A DNA stretch of 64,000 nt from NCBI RefSeq assembly GCF_010682065.1, contig NZ_JAAGWG010000009.1:62001-126000 (forward strand). Reading direction: 5' to 3'. This stretch comes from Blastococcus saxobsidens. Its GTDB lineage: Bacteria; Actinomycetota; Actinomycetes; Mycobacteriales; Geodermatophilaceae. The notes beneath the pieces were generated by a model. The model did no database searches and was not told the DNA's origin. It worked only from the letters and a program-made list of their open reading frames with translations. Below are positions 1-9,680 of the stretch, piece after piece. How positions within the stretch are numbered: position 1 is the first letter of the stretch; each line of letters opens with the position of its first letter. Made by a program: the position numbers and the translations under genes.

Positions 1-63
1 ATCACCCGGCTGGTGCAGCTCGCGCGAGCGGCCGGCGACGACGGCGCGGAGGTGGACCGGTGA
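1..63 (+). CDS. 3' end of an upstream gene, product unknown
   Basis: The last 20 codons and the TGA stop of a gene that begins before the window. The visible tail (ending GAEVDR) carries no family signal. Its stop overlaps the GTG start of the next gene by four bases (GTGA), which implies co-transcription and probable translational coupling. It is therefore the likely upstream member of the catabolic operon that follows. Confidence 0.6.
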   Translation: MTRLVQLARAAGDDGAEVDR

Positions 64-947
64 TCGAGGACCCGGTGATCGAGGACATCGTCGGCCGGTA
101 CGTCCACCTCCGGTCCTCCGGCACCGACTACCGCGTGTACTTCGAGGAGGCCGGCAGCGGACCGGTGCTCCTGGCCCTGCACACCGCGGGCTCGGACAGC
201 CGGCAGTTCCGGCACCTGCTCACCGATGCCGAGGTCACCGGCCGGCACCGCGTGGTCGCCTTCGACCTGCCGTGGCACGGCCGATCGCTGCCGCCGGAGG
301 GCTGGTGGACCGAGGAGTACCTGCTCACCACCGACCGCTACGTCGCGATCGTGGAGGACTTCTGCGCGGCCCTCGGCCTGGACCGCCCGGTCGTCCTCGG
401 CTGCTCCATGGCCGGCTCGCTCGTTCTCGAGCTCGCCCGGCGCGACCCGGAGCGGTGGGGCGGGGTCATCGGCCTGTCCGGGGCGCTGCACGTCGAGGGC
501 CGGTTCCAGGACTGGTCGCTGCACCCGGACATCAACGCCCAGCAGTCCGTCGCGTCCTGGACGTCGAGCCTGATGTCGCCGTCCAGCCCGGAGGTCTCCC
601 GCCGCGAGGTGTGGTGGACCTACAGCCAGGGCGGACCGGGGATCTACCGGGGCGACACGTACTTCTACTCCGAGGACCTGGACCTCCGCGGCCGGGCAGG
701 GGACATCGACACCGCGCGGTGCCCGGTGTACCTGCTCACCGGCGAGTACGACCACGCCTGCACGCCCGACGACACCGCCGAGGCCCTGGCGGCCGTCCCC
801 GGCGCCCGCGGCGGCACCATGCCGGGCATCGGGCACTTCCCCATGGCGGAGAACTACCCGCTGTTCCGCACCCACCTGCTGCCCGTGCTGGCCGAGCTGG
901 CCTCGGCCCGCGACGGCCGGGCCGACCTCCCGGAGGACCGCCGATGA
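60..947 (+). CDS. alpha/beta hydrolase
   Basis: A 295-residue alpha/beta-hydrolase-fold enzyme, expected to hydrolyse an ester, lactone or C-C bond in the cytoplasm. The nucleophile elbow GCSMAGS places the catalytic Ser at about residue 116. The acid is probably Asp231 (GEYDHAC) and the base His259 (GIGHFP). The oxyanion-hole segment HTAGSDSRQF is near residue 41. The GTG start overlaps the previous stop, and the TGA overlaps the ATG of the amidohydrolase gene (ATGA), so three genes are coupled. Pairing with an amidohydrolase, an acyl-CoA ligase and an aldehyde dehydrogenase suggests a ring-cleavage or lactone-opening step. The substrate cannot be read from sequence. Confidence 0.85.
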   Translation: MIEDPVIEDIVGRYVHLRSSGTDYRVYFEEAGSGPVLLALHTAGSDSRQFRHLLTDAEVTGRHRVVAFDLPWHGRSLPPEGWWTEEYLLTTDRYVAIVEDFCAALGLDRPVVLGCSMAGSLVLELARRDPERWGGVIGLSGALHVEGRFQDWSLHPDINAQQSVASWTSSLMSPSSPEVSRREVWWTYSQGGPGIYRGDTYFYSEDLDLRGRAGDIDTARCPVYLLTGEYDHACTPDDTAEALAAVPGARGGTMPGIGHFPMAENYPLFRTHLLPVLAELASARDGRADLPEDRR

Positions 948-1849
948 CCGGTATCGATGCCCACTGCCACGTCTTCGTCGCCGAGGGCGTCGACATGTCC
1001 CGGCTCGTCGGCGGAGCGGCCTACGAGCCCCCGCCGTTCGACGTGCACGACCACGCCGAGCACCTGCGGGCCGCGGGCTGCGACCGCGGGGTGCTGGTCC
1101 AGCCCAGCGCGTACGGCGACGACCACCGGTGCCTGCTCGCCGCGCTGCGGACCAGGCCGGAGGCGCTGCGCGGCGTGGTGTGCGTCGCGCCGGGAACTCC
1201 TGCCGACGAGCTGGCCGAGATGCACGCCGCCGGTGTCCGCGGCACCCGCGTGCAGGACGGCTACCCCGGTGGCGTCCCCGTCGAGGCCCTGGTGGAGGTC
1301 GGCGAGATGGTGGCGCCGCTGGGCTGGCACGTGGAGGTCTGGACCGACGTCCGCCGGCACGTCGACGGCCTCGGGGACGCCGTCCGCCGCTGCCCCGTCC
1401 CGGTCGTCCTCGACCACCTCGGGTACCTGCCGTCGGACGTCGGGCTCGACGCCCCCGCCGTGCGGCTGGTGCTGGAGCTGCTGGCCGAGGACCAGGTCTG
1501 GGTGACGCTCTCGGGGCTGGAGCGGCTGCTGCCGCCCGGCGTCGACGCCGAGGGCGGCGAGCCGGTGCCCGCCGAGGTCTGGGAGCGGCACGAGCAGGCG
1601 ATCGCCGACCGGGTCCGCGCGCTGGTCCAGGTGCGGCCGCAGAACCTGCTGTGGGGCAGCGACTGGCCGCACGTGGGCGTCCGGCTGCCCGTGCCCGGCG
1701 CCGCCGGCATGCGTGAGCGGCTCGAGCACTGGCTGCCCGACCCGGCCGTCCGGCAGGCGGTCCTGGTGGACAACCCGGCCCGCCGCTACGGGTTCGACCA
1801 CGGCGGGGCCGCCGCCGAGCCGGTTGCCGCCCGACCCGGCAGTGTGTGA
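944..1849 (+). CDS. amidohydrolase-2 family metal-dependent hydrolase (PDC-lactonase-like)
   Basis: A 301-residue TIM-barrel hydrolase. It opens with the amidohydrolase metal motif D5-A-H7-C-H9 and ends with WGSDWPH, whose Asp240 is the usual C-terminal metal/catalytic residue. This layout is that of the Amidohydro_2 group, which includes 2-pyrone-4,6-dicarboxylate lactonase and decarboxylases such as ACMSD. ATG at 944 is chosen because it gives the ATGA overlap with the upstream stop and puts the HxH motif at residue 7 as in the family. It probably acts in succession with the upstream hydrolase on a carboxylated ring or lactone. The exact reaction is unknown. Confidence 0.82.
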   Translation: MTGIDAHCHVFVAEGVDMSRLVGGAAYEPPPFDVHDHAEHLRAAGCDRGVLVQPSAYGDDHRCLLAALRTRPEALRGVVCVAPGTPADELAEMHAAGVRGTRVQDGYPGGVPVEALVEVGEMVAPLGWHVEVWTDVRRHVDGLGDAVRRCPVPVVLDHLGYLPSDVGLDAPAVRLVLELLAEDQVWVTLSGLERLLPPGVDAEGGEPVPAEVWERHEQAIADRVRALVQVRPQNLLWGSDWPHVGVRLPVPGAAGMRERLEHWLPDPAVRQAVLVDNPARRYGFDHGGAAAEPVAARPGSV

Positions 1850-1896
1850 CCCAGGGTTCACCACGCTCCGTTCCGCCGACCGCTCCAGGAGAACCG

Positions 1897-3459
1897 ATGG
1901 CCTCGTTCACGTTCAGCCAGCTCAGCCCGACGGCCTACCTCGAGCGCTCGGCGCGGGTCTTCCCCGAGCGGACCGCGATCATCGACGGCGACCGCCGGTT
2001 CACCTACCGCGAGTTCGCCGACCGCTCCCGCCGGCTGGCCGGGGCGCTGGCCGCCCGGGGCGTCGCGCCAGGTGACCGCGTCGCGGCGCTGTGCGCCAAC
2101 AGCTCCACGATGCTGGAGCTGCACAACGGCATCCCGAGGGCCGGCGCGGTCATCGTGCCGCTGAACACCCGACTCTCCCCGGCCGAGCTCGGCTACGTCC
2201 TGGAGCACTCGGGCGCCTCCCTGCTGGTCGCCGACCCGCAGTTCGCCGCGACCGCCACGGAGGTGGCCGCGGCGGCGGGGATCCCGCTGGTGCTGGCCGG
2301 CGACCCGGACAGCGAGTACGAGCAGCTGCTGGCCGGCGGCGAGCCGCTGGCGCTGCCGTGCGCGGACGAGACCGGGCTGCTCGCGCTGAACTACACGTCG
2401 GGCACCACGGGCCGGCCGAAGGGCGTCATGTACGCCCACCGCGGGGCCTACCTGCAGGCGCTGGCGATGGCGATGCACACCGGCCTCGGCACCTCCAGCC
2501 AGTACCTCTGGACGCTGCCGATGTTCCACTGCAACGGCTGGTGCTTCCCGTGGGCCGTCTCGGCCGCCGGCGCCACCCACGTCTGCCTGCCCAAGGTCGA
2601 GCCCGCCCGCATCTGGCAGCTGTTGCGCACCGAGGGCATCACCCACTTCAGCGCGGCGCCGACCGTGCTGACGATGATCCTCAACGCCGACGAGGCGGCC
2701 GACGGCCCGGTCGACCCGCGCGTGGAGGTGCAGACCGGCGGAGCCCCGCCCACGCCGACGCTGCTGGCGCGCATGTCCGCGCTCAACATGAACGTGACCC
2801 ACCTGTACGGGCTCACCGAGACCTACGGGCCGCTGGCGCTCAACGAGTGGCACCCGGAGTGGGACGACCTGGACGCCGACCAGCAGGCCGAGCTCAAGGC
2901 CCGGCAGGGCGTGGGCAACGTGGTCGCCGATCCGCTGCGCGTGGTGGACGACGGCGGCGCCGACGTGCCCCGCGACGCGACCACCGTCGGGGAGATCGTG
3001 GCCCGCGGCAACGACGTGATGCTCGGCTACTACCGCGACGAGCAGGCCACCGCTGCGGTCACCCTCGCCGACCCCGACGGGCAGCGGGGCTGGTTCCGCA
3101 CCGGTGACCTCGCCGTCGTCCACCCGGACGGCTACGTGGAGATCCGGGACCGCAGCAAGGACATCATCATCTCCGGCGGCGAGAACATCTCCTCCGTGGA
3201 GGTCGAGCGGGCCCTCGACGCGCACCCCGCCGTCGTGGAGTCCGCGGTGGTGGCCGAACCGCACGAGAAGTGGGGCGAGGTCCCGGTGGCCCACGTGACG
3301 CTCCGGTCCGGCGAGGAGGTCACCGACCAGGAACTGGCCGACTTCGTCCGGTCACGGCTGGCCTCCTTCAAGGTGCCGAAGCGGTTCGTCCGCGGCGAGC
3401 TGCCCAAGACCTCCACCGGCAAGGTGCAGAAGAACCTGCTGCGCGAGCAGCACGGCTGA
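1897..3459 (+). CDS. acyl-CoA ligase (AMP-binding, ANL superfamily)
   Basis: A 520-residue adenylate-forming ligase that activates a carboxylic acid to an acyl-adenylate and then an acyl-CoA. The ATP-binding P-loop YTSGTTGRPKG lies at residues 166-176, the A5-type motif YGLTETYGP near 306-314, the hinge GWFRTGDL near 396, and the C-terminal catalytic Lys509 in STGKVQK. ATG at 1897 is preceded by CCAGGAGAA. An in-frame GTG at 1846 would overlap the preceding gene, but the ribosome-binding site and the usual family N-terminus support 1897. The length is normal for medium- or long-chain or aryl CoA ligases. Substrate class is unresolved. Confidence 0.9.
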   Translation: MASFTFSQLSPTAYLERSARVFPERTAIIDGDRRFTYREFADRSRRLAGALAARGVAPGDRVAALCANSSTMLELHNGIPRAGAVIVPLNTRLSPAELGYVLEHSGASLLVADPQFAATATEVAAAAGIPLVLAGDPDSEYEQLLAGGEPLALPCADETGLLALNYTSGTTGRPKGVMYAHRGAYLQALAMAMHTGLGTSSQYLWTLPMFHCNGWCFPWAVSAAGATHVCLPKVEPARIWQLLRTEGITHFSAAPTVLTMILNADEAADGPVDPRVEVQTGGAPPTPTLLARMSALNMNVTHLYGLTETYGPLALNEWHPEWDDLDADQQAELKARQGVGNVVADPLRVVDDGGADVPRDATTVGEIVARGNDVMLGYYRDEQATAAVTLADPDGQRGWFRTGDLAVVHPDGYVEIRDRSKDIIISGGENISSVEVERALDAHPAVVESAVVAEPHEKWGEVPVAHVTLRSGEEVTDQELADFVRSRLASFKVPKRFVRGELPKTSTGKVQKNLLREQHG

Positions 3460-3519
3460 CCGCGTCCACCGACCTCCGCAGCAACCGCTGCGACCCTCCA
3501 CACCCCAGGGGAGAACACC

Positions 3520-4944
3520 ATGGCGATAGCCACGATCAACCCGGCCACCGGGGAGACCCTCAAGACCTACGAGCCGCTCTCCGACGAGGCGCTCGAGGAC
3601 AAGCTCGCCCGGGCGGCCGCCGCCTTCGACGGCTACCGGCTCACGTCGCCGCAGGAGCGGGCCGGCTGGCTGCGCGCGGCCGCCGACGTCCTCGAGGGCG
3701 ATCTGGACCCCGTCGCCGAGCTGATGACCACCGAGATGGGCAAGACGCTGGCGTCGGCGAAGGCGGAGGCGACCAAGTGCGTCGCGGCGCTGCGCTGGTA
3801 CGCCGAGCACGGGCCGGCGATGCTCGAGCCGCAGGAGAAGGACGCCGCGGCGGTGAAGGCCGAGCGGGCCTACGTGGTGCACCAGCCGCTGGGCGTGGTC
3901 CTGGCGATCATGCCGTGGAACTTCCCGCTGTGGCAGGCGATGCGGTTCGCCGCCCCCGCGCTGATGGCCGGCAACGTCGGGCTGCTCAAGCACGCGAGCA
4001 ACGTGCCGCAGACGGCGCTGTACCTGGAGGAGCTGTTCGGCAAGGCGGGCTTCCCGGCCGACGTGTTCCAGACGCTGCTCATCGGCTCGGGCACCGTCGA
4101 GCGGGTGCTGCGGGACGACCGGGTCATGGCCGCGACGCTCACCGGGAGTGGGCCGGCGGGGCAGTCCGTGGCCGCCATCGCCGGGGACGCGCTGAAGCCC
4201 ACGGTGCTGGAGCTGGGCGGGTCCGACCCGTACATCGTCATGCCCTCGGCGCACCTGGACACCGCCGCGGAGGTGGCGACCACCGCCCGCAACCAGAACA
4301 ACGGGCAGAGCTGCATCGCCGCGAAGCGGTTCTTCGTGCACCGCGACGTCGCCGAGGACTTCACCCGCCTGTTCGCCGAGAAGATCGGCGCGCTCACCGT
4401 CGGGGACCCGATGGACGCCGACACCCAGATCGGCCCGCTGGCCACCGAGTCCGGGGTCCAGGACGTCGAGGAGTACGTCGAGGACGCCCGCGCCAAGGGG
4501 GCCACCGTGGTGGTCGGCGGCGCGCGGGTGGACCGGCCCGGCTGGTTCTACGAGCCGACCCTGGTCTCCGGCGTGACGCCGGAGATGCGGATGCACTCCG
4601 AGGAGGTCTTCGGACCGGTGGCGGCGCTGTACGTGGTGGACAGCCTGGACGAGGCCATCACCATCGCCAACTCCCACGACTACGGCCTGGGCTCGAACCT
4701 GTGGAGCGAGGACGAGGACGAGCGCGCGCAGTTCGTGCGCGACATCCAGTCGGGGATGGCCTTCATCAACGGCATGACCGCCAGCTATCCGGAGCTGCCC
4801 TTCGGCGGCATCAAGCAGAGCGGCTACGGCCGCGAGCTGACCGCGCTCGGCATGTACGAGTTCATGAACGCCAAGACGGTCTGGGTGGGTGGCCCCAGCA
4901 GCCAGCAGGCCAAGGGCAGCACCGCCGGAGCCGCCGCGGAGTGA
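3520..4944 (+). CDS. NAD(P)-dependent aldehyde dehydrogenase (succinate-semialdehyde-type)
   Basis: A 474-residue aldehyde dehydrogenase oxidising an aldehyde to an acid with NAD(P). The general base is Glu231 in VLELGGSDP and the catalytic thiol is Cys265 in NGQSCIAAK. The MPWNFPLWQ coenzyme-binding segment is also present. The sequence style (GGSDPYIV, NNGQSC, KQSGYGREL near the C-terminus) is that of the GabD/succinate-semialdehyde group. AGGGGAGAACACC precedes the ATG. It follows the CoA ligase by 60 bp and completes the catabolic set. Whether succinate semialdehyde is the real substrate cannot be told. Confidence 0.88.
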   Translation: MAIATINPATGETLKTYEPLSDEALEDKLARAAAAFDGYRLTSPQERAGWLRAAADVLEGDLDPVAELMTTEMGKTLASAKAEATKCVAALRWYAEHGPAMLEPQEKDAAAVKAERAYVVHQPLGVVLAIMPWNFPLWQAMRFAAPALMAGNVGLLKHASNVPQTALYLEELFGKAGFPADVFQTLLIGSGTVERVLRDDRVMAATLTGSGPAGQSVAAIAGDALKPTVLELGGSDPYIVMPSAHLDTAAEVATTARNQNNGQSCIAAKRFFVHRDVAEDFTRLFAEKIGALTVGDPMDADTQIGPLATESGVQDVEEYVEDARAKGATVVVGGARVDRPGWFYEPTLVSGVTPEMRMHSEEVFGPVAALYVVDSLDEAITIANSHDYGLGSNLWSEDEDERAQFVRDIQSGMAFINGMTASYPELPFGGIKQSGYGRELTALGMYEFMNAKTVWVGGPSSQQAKGSTAGAAAE

Positions 4945-4998
4945 CCCGCGGGCAGGTCCGGTCGCAGTACAGGTGCAGGTGGGACGAAGGAGCGGTTG

Positions 4999-5991
4999 AT
5001 GCGCGCGGTCACGATGACGGGGTCCGGTGGCCCGGAGGTGCTCGGCTGGGGCGAGGCCCCGGACCCGGTGTGCGGTCCCGGTGAGGTGGTCGTGGACGTC
5101 GTCGCGGCGGCCGTCAACCGGGCCGACGTGATGCAGCGGGAGGGGAACTACCCGCCGCCGCCCGGTGCCAGCGAGATCCTCGGGCTGGAGTGCAGCGGCG
5201 TCATCAGCGAGGTGGGGGAGGACGTCACCGGGTGGTCGGTCGGGAACCCGGTCTGCGCGCTGCTCTCCGGGGGCGGCTACGCCGAGCGCGTGGCCGTCCC
5301 CGCCGGTCAGCTGCTGCCGCCGCCCGAGGGCATCGACCTGGTGACCGCCGCGGCGCTGCCCGAGGTGGTGTGCACGGTGTGGTCGAACGTCTTTCTGCTC
5401 GCCGGGCTCCACGCCGGGCAGGTGTTCCTCGTGCACGGCGGGTCCAGCGGCATCGGCACGATGGCGATCCAGCTCGCCGCGCGCGCCGGGGCGCGGGTGG
5501 CCACCACGGCCGGCAGCGCGGCGAAGCTGGAGGTCTGCCGGGAGCTGGGCGCCGACATCCTGGTGAACTACCGCGAGCAGGACTTCGTCGCCGCGGTCCG
5601 CGAGGCCACGGACGGGCACGGCGCCGACGTCGTGCTGGACAACATGGGTGCGGCCTACCTCGGGCGCAACGTCGACGTCCTGGCCACGGGCGGGCAGCTG
5701 GTGACCATCGGCCTGCAGGGCGGCACCCGCGGCGAGCTGGACTTCGGCGTCCTCATGCGCAAGCGGGGGACCGTGCGCGCGACCACGCTGCGCGGGCGCC
5801 CCGCCACCGGGCCGGGCAGCAAGGCCGAGGTCGTCGCGGCCGTGCTCGCCGACGTCTGGCCCGACGTGGCGGCCGGCGTGATCCGGCCGGTCGTGGACCG
5901 GCAGCTGCCGATGAGCCGGGCGGCGGAGGCGCACGGGCTGCTGGAGGCCAGCAGCCACGTGGGCAAGGTGCTGCTGCTAGCGGGGGAGTGA
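4999..5991 (+). CDS. NAD(P)H-quinone oxidoreductase, PIG3-like MDR family
   Basis: A 330-residue zinc-independent medium-chain dehydrogenase/reductase of the quinone oxidoreductase type. The Rossmann motif HGGSSGIG lies at residues 146-153. The N-terminal phrase VNRADVMQREGNYPPPPGAS matches the PIG3 (TP53I3) subgroup rather than zinc alcohol dehydrogenases, and no structural-zinc cysteine cluster is present. ATG at 4999 follows GAAGGA with 8-base spacing; a TTG codon directly upstream would add one residue. The last 15 bases overlap the convergent - strand gene that ends at 5977. Confidence 0.87.
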   Translation: MRAVTMTGSGGPEVLGWGEAPDPVCGPGEVVVDVVAAAVNRADVMQREGNYPPPPGASEILGLECSGVISEVGEDVTGWSVGNPVCALLSGGGYAERVAVPAGQLLPPPEGIDLVTAAALPEVVCTVWSNVFLLAGLHAGQVFLVHGGSSGIGTMAIQLAARAGARVATTAGSAAKLEVCRELGADILVNYREQDFVAAVREATDGHGADVVLDNMGAAYLGRNVDVLATGGQLVTIGLQGGTRGELDFGVLMRKRGTVRATTLRGRPATGPGSKAEVVAAVLADVWPDVAAGVIRPVVDRQLPMSRAAEAHGLLEASSHVGKVLLLAGE

Positions 5992-6348
5992 CGCGGCCAG
6001 GGACCGGCCGGCCAGGGCGAACGCGGCGGCGAGCCCCCCGGTGACCAGGGCCGCCCGGCGGTAGCGGGGGAGCGCCAGCACCGGCAGCATGCTGGCCGCG
6101 TGCAGGCCGTCCACCGCCGCCGCCAGCCGGACGCCGGACGCCGTCGGGGCCACGAGCACGAGCGCGTGCTGCGCGACCAGCCGGGCGCCGAGCACCCGCG
6201 CGATCCACAGGCGCTGCGGCGGGAACTCCGGCGCGACGACGTCGGCGACGCGTTCCGGGCGGGTCAGCAGAGCCAGGCCACCGGCCAGGCCGGCACCCGC
6301 CAGGAGCCGGGCCACCCTGCGTCGTCCGGCGTCGGGGGGAGTGGTCAC
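5977..6348 (-). CDS. small membrane protein of unknown function
   Basis: A 123-residue protein with a basic N-terminus (residues 1-14) and three or four hydrophobic stretches, near residues 15-28, 55-68, 76-92 and 100-114. It is probably an integral membrane protein. No enzyme motif is seen. It lies downstream of copA on the same strand with an 82-bp gap and overlaps the 3' end of the convergent oxidoreductase gene by 15 bp. It may be a distal member of the copper operon or an independent gene; nothing in the sequence decides this. Confidence 0.65.
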   Translation of the reverse strand: MTTPPDAGRRRVARLLAGAGLAGGLALLTRPERVADVVAPEFPPQRLWIARVLGARLVAQHALVLVAPTASGVRLAAAVDGLHAASMLPVLALPRYRRAALVTGGLAAAFALAGRSLAASLPR

Positions 6349-6430
6349 GGTGCTGCCTCCTGGGCTGGACGTGCCTGCGTGGACGGTCGGACCTGCTCAG
6401 GATGGCGCGAAGCGGGCCGCCGCGCAGCGG

Positions 6431-8740
6431 TCATCCCCTGGCGGGCGTCCGGTCCGGGGCGGCGGCCGGGCGGCCACCGGCCACGGCCGTCGTCGAGTCC
6501 CGGTTCTCCGGCAGCGGGGCGAAGCCGCGCAGCCGCAGGCTGTTGGTGACGACGAAGACGGAGCTGAACGCCATCGCCGCGCCGGCGATCATCGGGTTGA
6601 GCAGCCCGGCCGCAGCGAGGGGGAGCGCGGCCACGTTGTAGGCGAAGGCCCAGAACAGGTTGCCCTTGATGATCGCCAGCGTCCGGCGGGAGAGCCGGAT
6701 GGCGTCCGCGGCGGCACGCAGGTCGCCGCGCACCAGCGTGAGGTCGCTGGCCTGGATGGCGACGTCGGTGCCGGTGCCCATGGCCAGACCGAGGTCCGCC
6801 TGGGCCAGCGCCGGGGCGTCGTTGACCCCGTCGCCGACCATGGCGACGCCGCGGCCCTCGCCCTGCAGCCGCTGCACCACCGCCACCTTGTCCTGCGGCA
6901 GCACCTCGGCGATCACCTCGTCGATGCCCACCTGGGCGGCGACGGCGCGGGCCGCCCGCTCGTTGTCGCCGGTCAGCAGGACCGGGGTGAGCCCGAGGTC
7001 GCGCAGCTGGCGGACGGCGGCGGCCGAGGTGTCCTTCACGGTGTCGGCGACGACCAGCACGCCGCGCGCGGCGCCGTCCCAGCCCACCGCGATCGCGGTG
7101 CGCCCGGCCTCCTCGGCCGCGGACACGGCGCGCTCCAGGTCGGCGCCCAGCGGCATGGCCCAGTCGGCCAGCAGGCGTGGCCGGCCGGCCACGACCGCCG
7201 CCCCGTCCACCACGCCCTGGACGCCGAGACCGGCCACGTTGGCGAAGTCGGCGACGGCGGGCAGCGCGCCGCGCTCGGCGGCGGCGGTCGCGACGGCGCG
7301 GGCGATCGGGTGCTCCGAGGCCGCCTCCAGCGCCCCGGCGAGCTGCAGCAGCCGGTCGCCGTCCTCGCCGTCGGCGGGGACGACGTCCAGCAGCGCCATG
7401 CGGCCGGTGGTGACCGTGCCGGTCTTGTCGAGCACGACGGTGTCCACCCGCTGGGTGGACTCCAGCACCTCGGGGCCCTTGATCAGGATGCCCAGCTGCG
7501 CGCCGCGACCGGTGCCGACCATGAGGGCGGTCGGCGTGGCCAGCCCGAGGGCGCAGGGGCAGGCGATGATCAGCACGGCGACGGCGGCGGTGAAGGCGGC
7601 CGGCAGGCCGGCGCCGGTGCCGATCCAGAAGCCGAGGGTGGCCGCGGCCAGCGCCAGCACGACGGGCACGAAGATCCCCGAGACCCGGTCGGCCAGGCGC
7701 TGCACGTCGGCCTTGCCGTTCTGGGCGTCCTCGACCAGCCGGGCCATCTGGGCCAGCTGGCTCTCCGACCCGACCCGGGTGGCGCGGACGACCAGGCGGC
7801 CACCGGCGTTGACGGTGCCGCCGGTGACCGGGTCGCCCGGGGAGACCTCGACGGGCACCGACTCACCGGTGAGCATCGAGGCGTCCACGGCCGAGGAGCC
7901 GTCGGTCACCTCCCCGTCGGCGGCGATCTTCTCGCCCGGGCGGACGACGAACAGGTCCCCGGGGACCAGCTGCTCGATCGGCACCCGCTGCTCGCTGCCG
8001 CCCCGCAGCACCGCGACGTCCTTGGCGCCGAGCTCCAACAGGGCGCGCAGCGCGGCCCCGGCCTGGCGCTTGGACCGGGCCTCGGCGTACCGGCCGGCGA
8101 GCAGGAACGCCGTCACCCCGGCGGCCGCCTCCAGGTAGATGTTGGCCGCGCCGTCGGACCGGGCGATGGTGAGCTCGAACGGGTGGGTCATGCCGGGCTC
8201 GCCGGCGGTGCCCCAGAACAGGGCGTACAGCGACCAGCCGAACGCGGCGAGGGTGCCCAGGGAGACGAGGGTGTCCATGGTGGCCGCGCCGTGCCGCAGG
8301 TTGGTCCAGGCGGCGCGGTGGAAGGGCAGCCCGCCCCACACCACGACGGGGGCGGCCAGGGTCAGCGAGAGCCACTGCCAGTACTCGAACTGCCATGCCG
8401 GGACCATCGCCAGCGCGATCACCGGGACGCTCAGCAGCGTGGAGACGAGCAGCCTGGTCCGCAGCGGCGACATGGGATCGCCCTCGGGCGTCTCCTCGGT
8501 CGCCGGCCGCAGGGGCTCGGGCAGCGTGGCGGTGTAGCCGGTCTTCTCCACGGTGGCGATCAGGTCGTCGGTGGTGACGTCGCCGGCGACGCTCACCTTC
8601 GCCTTCTCGGTGGCGTAGTTGACGGTGGCGGTGACGCCGTCGAGCTTGTTGAGCTTCTTCTCCACGCGGGCGGCGCAGGAGGCGCAGGTCATCCCGCCGA
8701 TCAGCAGCTCGACGTCGGTGGGTGGGGGTGCGGTGGTCAC
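6431..8740 (-). CDS. copA: Cu(+)-translocating P1B-type ATPase
   Basis: A 769-residue copper-exporting ATPase of the inner membrane. There is one N-terminal heavy-metal-associated domain with GMTCASC (Cys19, Cys22), then six to eight transmembrane segments. The metal-binding CPC motif is Cys394-Pro-Cys396, the phosphorylated Asp438 sits in DKTGT, and the hinge [10 protein letters not shown] is near residue 640. These are the markers of the P1B-1 group. Its start overlaps the stop of the upstream secreted-protein gene by four bases, so it is translated from the csoR-led operon. It pumps cytosolic Cu(I) delivered by CopZ, whose gene lies two genes upstream. Confidence 0.96.
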   Translation of the reverse strand: MTTAPPPTDVELLIGGMTCASCAARVEKKLNKLDGVTATVNYATEKAKVSVAGDVTTDDLIATVEKTGYTATLPEPLRPATEETPEGDPMSPLRTRLLVSTLLSVPVIALAMVPAWQFEYWQWLSLTLAAPVVVWGGLPFHRAAWTNLRHGAATMDTLVSLGTLAAFGWSLYALFWGTAGEPGMTHPFELTIARSDGAANIYLEAAAGVTAFLLAGRYAEARSKRQAGAALRALLELGAKDVAVLRGGSEQRVPIEQLVPGDLFVVRPGEKIAADGEVTDGSSAVDASMLTGESVPVEVSPGDPVTGGTVNAGGRLVVRATRVGSESQLAQMARLVEDAQNGKADVQRLADRVSGIFVPVVLALAAATLGFWIGTGAGLPAAFTAAVAVLIIACPCALGLATPTALMVGTGRGAQLGILIKGPEVLESTQRVDTVVLDKTGTVTTGRMALLDVVPADGEDGDRLLQLAGALEAASEHPIARAVATAAAERGALPAVADFANVAGLGVQGVVDGAAVVAGRPRLLADWAMPLGADLERAVSAAEEAGRTAIAVGWDGAARGVLVVADTVKDTSAAAVRQLRDLGLTPVLLTGDNERAARAVAAQVGIDEVIAEVLPQDKVAVVQRLQGEGRGVAMVGDGVNDAPALAQADLGLAMGTGTDVAIQASDLTLVRGDLRAAADAIRLSRRTLAIIKGNLFWAFAYNVAALPLAAAGLLNPMIAGAAMAFSSVFVVTNSLRLRGFAPLPENRDSTTAVAGGRPAAAPDRTPARG

Positions 8741-9666
8741 GGGCCGTGCTCCTCGGAGGCATCGGTGTGCACGGTGAACTCGGCCGTCCGGACGACGTCG
8801 CCGTGCTTGAAGTCCAGGAACAGCCGGTAGGTGCCCGCCGACGGTGCGGTGGTCGTGAAGCGGACGTGCGGACCGGGGGCGGCGCTGGTGCCGTCGTCGG
8901 CCTCGGCCGGGTGCACGTGCAGGTAGGCGAGGTCGCCGTCGCGCAGCGCGACCAGGTGCCCGTAGGCGCCCAGGTAGGGCTGCAGGTCGGTCACCGGAGC
9001 GCCGTCGCGGCTGACGCTCAGGGTGAGGTCGGACTCCTCCCCGGGGGTCAGCTCGCCGGAGAGCACCACGGTGTAGCCGTCGACCTCGGCCACCGCCGCT
9101 GGCGCGGGCAGCGGGCGCGGCTCGTAGGAACCGGCGACCGCCAGGTCGGCGCCCAGGATCCGGTTGGCGCCGTCGGCCCCGGGCGCGAAGTCGGCGAACA
9201 GCCGCCAGCTGCCCGGCTCCAGCGCCAGATCGGCGCGCCAGACGCCATCGGGGCCGAGCTCGGGGTGCACGTGCTGGTAGCCGCTCAGGTCGCGGCGGAC
9301 AGCGACGAGGTGCAGGTCGACGTCGTGGTCGGTGGCGTAGGCGGTGACGGGGGATCCGTCGGGCCCGAGGACCTCGAAGGCGACGGGGGTGGCGGCACCG
9401 GCGGGCGCGACGGCGTCGGCGAGCGCGAGGGTGTATCCGTCCTGCGTCACCTGCAGCCCGCCGGGCGCCTCGGCCGGGCCGATGCGGGTGGCGTGCCCGC
9501 CGTCTCCGTCGCCGTGGCCGGCGCCGGTCTGCCCGCCGGCGTCGTGCGCGGGTGCGGGCGGGTCACTGGGCCCGACCGGGCCGACCGTCGCGCCCACGCC
9601 GACCGCGCCACCGAAGACGGCGGCCAGGCCGAGCGCGAACGCGGCGATCCGGGTGGGAGTGTTCAT
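8737..9666 (-). CDS. secreted or membrane-anchored protein with duplicated His motif, copper operon
   Basis: A 309-residue protein with an N-terminal hydrophobic segment (residues 8-30, signal peptide or anchor), a His/Gly/Asp-rich stretch (41-58), then two beta-sandwich-like repeats of about 115 residues. Repeat 1 has HLVAVR at 119 and YQHVHP with His132/His134. Repeat 2 has HLVALR at 237 and YLHVHP with His250/His252. The 13- and 15-residue spacings are identical, which shows internal duplication. Each ends with a GxWRLFADF or GTYRLFLDF strand. It lies between copZ and copA and overlaps copA by four bases, so extracytoplasmic copper binding is the natural inference, unproven. No named family was recognised with certainty. 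Confidence 0.8.
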   Translation of the reverse strand: MNTPTRIAAFALGLAAVFGGAVGVGATVGPVGPSDPPAPAHDAGGQTGAGHGDGDGGHATRIGPAEAPGGLQVTQDGYTLALADAVAPAGAATPVAFEVLGPDGSPVTAYATDHDVDLHLVAVRRDLSGYQHVHPELGPDGVWRADLALEPGSWRLFADFAPGADGANRILGADLAVAGSYEPRPLPAPAAVAEVDGYTVVLSGELTPGEESDLTLSVSRDGAPVTDLQPYLGAYGHLVALRDGDLAYLHVHPAEADDGTSAAPGPHVRFTTTAPSAGTYRLFLDFKHGDVVRTAEFTVHTDASEEHGP

Positions 9667-9680
9667 GGTCGCCGGCCGCG

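Noticed and set aside
6089..8830. A 913-codon open frame on the + strand opposite copA
   Set aside because: Antisense to a P-type ATPase with all catalytic motifs; the frame has shadow composition (Gly/Ala/Arg/His) and no ribosome-binding site.
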